The notes under the pieces were generated by a model. That model made no database searches. It saw only the letters and a list, made by a program, of their open reading frames with translations, and was not told the DNA's origin. Below, one piece after another: positions 56,826 to 64,000 of a stretch of 64,000 nt of DNA. The first letter of the stretch is position 1. The number at the start of each line of letters is the position of its first letter. Source of the DNA: Neodontobutis hainanensis (lineage: Eukaryota; Chordata; Actinopteri; Gobiiformes; Odontobutidae); NCBI GenBank assembly GCA_024349245.1, contig JALDNG010000004.1, forward strand, positions 5,698,001-5,762,000, in the 5' to 3' direction. The position numbers and the translations under genes are program-made.

Positions 56826-59800
56826 GTAAGATCAAATACCAGTAAATAAAACATTTAATTAAAAAAGTTTGTAATTGTAATTATTTGTTATAAAACATTT
56901 TTAAGCAAGAACGTGAAGGACAGCTCTAACACAATATTTTCTCATTAGATGTTTAGTTCAGTCCTGTCCAGTTTTGATTAAGTGACAGTCACATCCTGGT
57001 AAATTATTGTTACTGTTCTTTAAAAATAAAAAAAATAAAATATTACTCACAAGTCATAACCTCACATGCTCAAGTTTTTAGGAAGTTCTTGTGGAAGTCT
57101 GTGCTGGGGTAAAGGAAATGACCTTTGCAATTCTACAACTCAGCAGATGAGGGCAGAGTCCATTGCACAACAGACGGCAGAGTATTTGTTAATGCTTCGC
57201 CTAATACATTGATAAAAATACTGCATAAGAACTCTTTAAATTAAACATGCTTAACATAAGTTTAAGTATAGGCCACTGCTTACGTAATTAATGAAGCTGT
57301 ATAAAACTAGATATAAAAAAACAAAACACTGACAGTTGAAAATGTATTTTGTTTTTCAATTTATTTGTGACTGAAGACTAGCCTGAAGCTACTGCAAAGT
57401 GAAGGGAATGGCTTCCTTTTATACAGTGTTTGAGATGAATATCAACTGATCACCATATTTCAGTATATGTGGCCTTCCTCTCCTTGCACTTGGGCATGTG
57501 CCCACAGGGTAACTGCTCTGCTAGAAGAGTGCAGGTCATTCTTTACAGGTTGACAAAAAGGTAATCTTGCTTGCACTGAGCTCAGGTGGAGTGCAAAGAA
57601 AGAAAATGATTACCCATGCTTAAAGTTAGAGGTCTTTTTATGAAAGTAATGATTTCTTGATTTCTTTCTGCATTTATAAATTTTAGACATAGATTAAAAT
57701 TACATTTTTGGTGCCTTGTGCTTTAATGCTTTCCCCCATTTATATTGGAGCAGTAGCATAAGTTTAATTCTAGCTTCCAGGACCAGAGTAACGACAAAGC
57801 AAAAAATCAACACATCAGCACCAGTGTCACCAACAACAGAGGTTTTTCTTTTGAATTATCATGACAACCAACCAGCTTGCCCCTTCAGCTGTTGTTGATG
57901 CATATACCATAAATCATTTTTTTTACCTGATTTGCTCAAAAACTTTCTTCCTGAAACTGAGTGCTTGTGTCATTAGCTGCTATTGTCTCACTTCTACTTA
58001 TGGTCTGCTACATTCCCTAATGGACGGTTTGACATTTGCACCTTATCTAAGAAATTCTCTGAAAGTAATTAACTAAAGCCAGCCATGTTAAAGGTCACCA
58101 TGCAGCTAATAAACAGTGTTAGGTGTTAGGTTACATTACCAAAGTTGAAAACAGAATCTCACAGAGGCATCAATGAATTGTACATAAAGTAGGACTGATT
58201 TATGTCCACTCCATAGTCATTGCAGAATCAGTCAACATGATCAAAGAGCTCATTCTGGCATCAGTCTGCCGAGACACAAACAACGTAATACTAATGATTT
58301 AAGGCTTTATAAGTAATTTATCTATACCGTTAATTTGTTTGTGCTCATGCAAGAATGTCTGCATAGCTGAGATTGTGCCTGTCTATTGATGTCACGTCAT
58401 CTCAGTTTAGTATGGTATCATTCCTTTTAGTGCCTAGACCTGTTTACCAGAGAGTTAGCGCAGGAAAGTTCTAGTTTTCCGAGGCTTCATCGTATTGATC
58501 TGTTTGTCAATCAGTGTGCTTCTTCTGCTGCAGTTAATTAATGTCCTCCGTTAATCAGCATGGAACAGGCGTAGACCGTCCAGTGTGATACTTCAGTGAC
58601 ACTACCAGTGTGCAGTCATTACCTCTGGCCTGAGGGGAGAACAGTATATCCAGGCGAGGACATAAAATGATGTGACATTGACATACAGGGGGTATTAGTA
58701 ATGAGGCTGCTTATTACATCCAATTTCATGTACTTCCCTTAAAATCACACTGTACAAAATTACGTAATTTTCATGGGGATGTCCTGTGCTTAGACAAAGC
58801 CTCTCCTGATCTGTGTAAAGTAGGACTAAGCAGCCGGGGGCAGCGTGCAGACTTCCTCAGGGTGATGTAGAGTTCCCACTGCTAGAGTTAACAAGGTATT
58901 CTCCATATGGGATGTTTTATTATAACATTACAAATTACAAAACATGCTGCTACTCCATAAAATGAATGTTATAAAAGCATAAAAGATAATTTACTGAGCC
59001 CTTTCCTGATTGAAGGTTTAAGTGGAAATCAAAGCTTTTTAAATGTGTCTGAAGTAGTAGACAATGCTTTGCTGATCTTACGTTGGTGCTTAATGTTTAA
59101 CTGGTTGACTCAGGCAGTATGTAAAAAGACCATTTCCTTATCAGTCTGTGAGTCTTGCAGGTGGAGCACTGATGTTATGAAGGAAACATTAAAAACCTGC
59201 TGTGGACCTGTGCACTAAGGCCAAACTAATTTAACGTCATTAGGTTGACTCGGGGCGCAGGTTCGAGAATATATACAAATCTCTGACAAAATGAGACGAA
59301 TGTAAGCGTTTTATGATAGACAGGTTAGCAGTGCTTTATTGGAGCTGGGTCTAGAGGAGATGTCAGCAGCAGGCGTCATGACTCATCTGGGCCTGTCCAC
59401 TGTCTGGGGATGTCTCCATGCAGCACTTCCTGTTTGTGCTGCTTTTCCACTAAAGGGCAAACACCACCATCAGCTGTGTGGCAGTTAAAAGGCCATTATG
59501 GATCCATTACCTGGTCCAGGCCCCCACCCAGAAAAACAGACCCCCTTTATCTGTCTATCTGTCTCTTGTCCTGTTTAATGCTGACTCTGGGTCACTGTCT
59601 CTTTATCATCATTAAGTCATTAGACAGTTGTTTTATACATTTATAAATATTCATGCATAGAAAAACATAAAAATTGTGGTTAGTTCTATTAATTCTTTCA
59701 GTGTCTGCAAATGTATATATACTCATATCTCTGCATATGTGTTAAGCACAACTGTGCATGATGTCAGAACACATATTGACCTGACCTTATTTTCCAATAC

Positions 59801-60439
59801 ATAAAATATTTGATCTTGTAACCGGACCCTGATAGAAATAGCTGCAGAAGCAAGCTGCTGGTGGAGCTCGAAGCAAAATCAAGCGTTTAATGTGTGTGCT
59901 CTTGAGATCATTTTTAATTCTGGTTCATCCTCCCTGAGCTTCTGCCAAGAAAATTTGATGATATTGGTGTAAGCCAGTTATCACACGTTTCGTTCTGCAG
60001 CTGGTTCCCTACACATGCCTTAGACTTTGGCAACACTGCTTACCTTTATCTGTGTGTGACAGCCTCTTCTCTGAACTGCCTCTGCTCCTCAGATGTGTGT
60101 GGACACTGTATTACTGCTTGCAGCTCCACATACCTTTACAGTGATGGATAATGAGTTAGTATACAATAAGGGCTCACACGGAGTTTACCATAAATTTACA
60201 TTTACCTATTGTTTTTTTCCTTTGTATATGCCTTTAAAGGTTTGGGAGGTATTTTTTATTTTAATGAACAATAGCCAGTTCAGTGTAATATTGATTAGTG
60301 TCCATATCATACAGTAGAGAGTACAGTGCATTTATTAGAGGAATACAAACCAATTGCAGCTGAGCCAGTCACTTGTCTCTGTGGCTGAGCTTGACACTGG
60401 CCGGTACGGGCCCTGGCACTGCCAACACTAAACACCCCC

Positions 60440-60461
60440 CACACACACACACACACACACC
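60440..60461. repeat. (AC)n microsatellite in a C-rich tract
   Basis: About 11 AC units, preceded by CCCCCC and followed by CCCACCCCCACCCC. Confidence 0.95.
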
Positions 60462-62914
60462 CCACCCCCACCCCACCTCAAAAGCATTGATTGTTAAAAG
60501 GCAACATCCATCACTGGAGCAGTGTTTGTTGCTTTGACACCATTGTGTTTGTTCTTTCCGTATTGCACACCTCACTTCTCTGTCTCTAATTTTCTTCTTT
60601 AAGAATCATACCATTTTCTCACATACTGCATTTTTGGTCGTGTTATATCTATCTACTGCAGATCATTATGGTTGGCAGAGAGCTTGTGTCCGAGTTTGTC
60701 CGTGATTTCAGGAGTCCACGTCATCTGCTTTGGACCATCTGGCAGGACAATCGGCAAATGTGTGTGTGTCTTAGCAGCTGGCTCTGTGGCTACAGAGAAG
60801 TCCAAGGGGAGGGAAGGATGAGTAGCCAACGAAGAACAAAAGTACTACCCTCACTACGGCATCCCATATGTCACACAAGATGAACTCAAGTCATTTCCCC
60901 TCTGAGGAAAACAACAAACTCCTCTTAAAGTGGATGGAGGAGCAAGTGTTATTATTATTATCGTATGTTGTATCTTGAGCTAAGTTCAGATCCAATTGAC
61001 AGATTACGTTTCACACTCTCTGTTGGATAATGTCTCACATGTCTGGTCTGGTAGGGATTTAGCTTCATCATCACAGCACATAGTGGTTTTGTGTGCGTCC
61101 AAGATGGCAGATGCTACCACATTCATGCTTGTTATAACACAGCTGGCAAACATTTCCACAGTTGTTGTTTGGGAACATGCCTCGGGACCAAATTAAAAAT
61201 TGTTGTCAGTTATTTTGCATCAGAATATGTTCAAAACGCGTGTATGTAATATCCAGACATAACCTGGAAATCAGTAACTACAAATTAGACACACTACTTG
61301 AGTGCTCCTGCAGCTGTTGGTTAGCAGTCCTTTGAGATTGACCAGGATTAATATCAGAACTGGTGTGATCAACCTTTTAATTCTTAGAAGAAATTGAGCT
61401 GTTCTCTAACAGTGCCGTACACTTTTGTGTGATTAAAGCCCTTTGTGTCCGGGGAAATGAATGATTGTTTTCACATTCCAATATAAGCTTTTATTTTTAT
61501 TGTCTTTATATGTATAAAAGGATATTAAAGATATATCCTATAGGTTCCTTGATAAGTTGATAAGTACCTTGAACCTGGATACATGTAAAATAAATCTAAC
61601 TTTAATGTCATGGTTGTTAAAAAAGCCTTTGACACAAGTGTCTAGTTAGCTTTGGTTATTTGACATCTTCACGGCTTTGTAGAACAACAGATTTACGTCA
61701 GTAAATGTACATGTGAATATGCTTGTCAAATATCCTTCATATTACATTTTAAATGATCCCTATGCAAATACCAATTAGAAAATTATAGAATAGATTTTTT
61801 TACTTAATACTTAATAGATAGACTTGGACCAGATTGGAGACTCTAACTTGACTGGCATGGTAGTCTCAACCATCAGGGACGGCTTCCACAGAAAACCTTT
61901 GCTTTCAGATAAGCACCTGGTCAGTGACCAGTGAACAATACCTATCACGAGTCATTTTCATCCAAGTCAGAGCACCAGCAAGTTGTTTACAAAGTAACAT
62001 AAAGGATTGTTTTGTCATCTAACCTTAAATCATGGCCCTTTACTGCCAGTGCTGCCTCACCACTGGCCCAAACCTGTTCTGTGAAAATCAAAAACTGAAT
62101 TAAGAACAAGTAAGACTAAAACCAACAAAAGAGGTTATAAATAGCAATAACTCAATCTTTTGAAAAGACTAGTTTTAGATTTGCTTTCTGACCAGCGTCT
62201 TAACATTTACTACATGAAGAAAACTTGAACTTAAACTGTCTGAAGAAACTCATTATTACTCATTATCTTTTCTGAAATAGTTAATTTATGCTGTTATGCA
62301 CTACATTCAGATGGCATTACTCAGCTAGTTTTTACAGAGGAGACCTTTAAATGGTTAAAAGTTAAAACTGTCAGTCCAGATTGGGACAAACAGAAGGAAA
62401 GATGGCTGCTGCGAGAAGCTGTTAATGTTGGCAGAGTGCAGAGGAATTGATCGTATTTGGTGGTGCTGACGGGATTGCTGACAGCTGCTTGGATAAATGT
62501 AGGTGCTTAGGCCTGATATGTGATCACTGTGGGCCCTGCAATCCTTTATGTCAGATTCTGAATTTTGGATTCTGATTCTACATAAAAAAGTTTTTATTAA
62601 ACATGGTGTGTGTTGGTCAGTCTGCCTTTTATAATTTGTTATTTGAGTTACTGAACTGTAGCATTGCTCATTGTGGACAACGGGGCAGTGAGCCTCTAGC
62701 AACACACCTGATATATTTCTAAAGAGCTAAAGCAGATGAGGAGATGAGGATTCCATGAGTGTGAGGTCTCTCTTGTTCATGGGATGGATAACTTGGCAGT
62801 GCTGATCCTTATCAACAAGTCAATCTGACTACTAAGCTACAACGACTAGATGCTAATGTCTGTGATATGGTAATATCAAGTGCAGTGCAGGCTTGTTCTA
62901 CCATCATTATGATT

Positions 62915-63045
62915 TATTTTTTTGGGGCCTTTTAGCCTTTATTTGACAGTAGACAGTAGGTCGACAGGAAAGGCGAGAGAGAGACTCGTACTGGGTCTCT
63001 TGTATTTGTGTATTTGCTCTACCGACTGAGCTGGAGGCGCCCCCC
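62915..63045 (-). mobile_element. tRNA-derived SINE, same family as at 51.4 kb
   Basis: On the - strand it starts GGCGCCTCCAGCTCAGTCGG, then TAGAGCAAATACACAA. It has a B-box-like region and the body TTTCCTGTCGACCTACTGTC, identical over 20 nt to the + strand copy at 51.4 kb, and ends in GGCCCCAAAAAAAT. This copy keeps the tRNA-like head better than the other. Confidence 0.88.
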
Positions 63046-64000
63046 AAGAGACTGCTTTCTTAGTAAGATGGATGAGTTAGTTGAGCTGACGAGCATCAAG
63101 AGCACAACTAGAGTGGCACCCTGCTGTTGAAAAGTATCTGACGTTGCTACTTAATGATGCTATAGTGGTCTAACTGGACATTATCCTCATAAGGTCTTTC
63201 TTGCTGTGGGACTCTCCTACACACCATGTGAAATAGTGCAGTGTTTGGTTGTTATTTCTTCTCAGTGGGGTGGGTGCTCATCTGTCTGGGTGTGTGTTTA
63301 TTTTCTAACTCTCTAGTAGCTCGGGGATGAATAAGGTGTCTCTTTTCTTATTTTACCTGTGGTATCTCAAAAGAGAAAAGGCATATTATGCCTTTTTCGT
63401 GGAACTGTCATTCCTCAATCAAAGTAAAGGTTAGAGGTCATGAACGTGGCTTGGGTTGCGAATAGGGAGTGGTTCTTCTGCAGCTCCTATCGCATCTAGA
63501 AAAATCTCTGGAGGCTCAACATCCCGAATGTCAGATGGGGCTTCAGAGACAGAGAAGGGCTTTTTTCTCAGAAGATGGTGGGTGCATTAATGCAGCAGCA
63601 GAGGAATTGCCATCACTGGGTGGGAGGTTTGGTCCACAGCCACATAACTTTGGATGTTTTTTTCAGAAGAATGCTTCCCATGCCTCAGCCCACTCCTATC
63701 CTTGTTGTTGTCCCAGATGCAAGGCTACACATCCTCTTCACACCACAAGGAAGAGGAGGAAAAATGACTAGATTGGGCCCACAGCCTGCATACTTCAATG
63801 TTGATGTGTGTGTTCTTCTTCAATTCCTGAACTAGACTTATCTTTTATTTTAAGTTCCACAAATTGTGTCTAGTGTATTACATTATGTACTGTTCCATCT
63901 ATCTTTGCCATAAGTATGTCTATGGTGACGATTGCCTTACTTTCAGGTCATTATTTTCTCATCAAGGTTGTGTTTTGTGACTGTTAAAAGCTCCAGCTTG

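Larger units (their letters stand above)
56826..64000 (+). other. mbp: Intron downstream of Golli exon 3, running off the window
   Basis: The donor is GTAAGA at 56826. I looked for a phase-1 exon continuing the Golli frame and for the conserved classic MBP exons and found none, so the next exon probably lies beyond 64000. The stretch includes a CA microsatellite and a reverse-oriented SINE. Confidence 0.55.

Noticed and set aside
57781..57850. Candidate Golli exon after the CAG at 57780
   Set aside because: In the required phase it reads Gly-Pro-Glu and then a stop codon.
63469..63771. 100-codon + strand frame in the last kilobase, considered as a further Golli exon
   Set aside because: It does not continue the Golli phase or sequence, has no flanking splice pattern that fits, and shows no recognisable domain.

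Overview
The window is vertebrate nuclear DNA, almost certainly from a teleost fish. It is AT-rich, and its genes are split by GT-AG introns. It carries fish-type repeats: a tRNA-derived SINE with an L2-like tail, an R4/Rex6-like LINE, a hAT MITE, a Tc1 relic and long TA microsatellites. I cannot name the species. No bacterial, operon or CRISPR structure is present.

Three protein-coding genes can be supported. (1) depdc1b, + strand, 8641-13248, is complete. Eleven coding exons splice into a 532-residue DEP plus RhoGAP-like protein, with a CpG-rich promoter just upstream. (2) galr1, galanin receptor 1, - strand, 31681-24890, is complete. Three coding exons give a 350-residue class A GPCR in which the known galanin-contact residues are present. 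(3) The 5' part of a Golli-type mbp (myelin basic protein) gene lies on the + strand. It has a probable non-coding first exon ending at 39221 and coding exons at 48372-48416 and 56756-56825. The reading frame then leaves the window to the right. The head-to-head arrangement galr1 (-) / mbp (+) matches the human GALR1-MBP neighbourhood as I recall it, which supports both calls.

Layout: 1-8.4 kb, no gene recognised; 8.4-14.5 kb, depdc1b and its probable 3' UTR; 14.5-17.3 kb, no gene; 17.3-22 kb, a dense nest of transposable elements; 22-24.8 kb, no gene; 24.85-32 kb, galr1, with a 5.6-kb second intron; 32-38.9 kb, intergenic, with a 540-bp foldback element and a long TA tract; 39-64 kb, the large introns of the Golli transcription unit, containing LINE and SINE fragments and microsatellites.

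The most distinctive structure is the nest at 17.3-22 kb. A decayed R4-clade LINE (- strand) is split by a hAT MITE with a perfect 8-bp target duplication, and that MITE carries a SINE. The LINE's TA-rich 3' tail has been entered by a probable solo LTR, and its upstream edge abuts a degenerate Tc1 element. I found no previously undescribed gene system. The items most worth following up are the Golli exons, the depdc1b promoter motifs, the foldback elements and the order of insertions in the nest.
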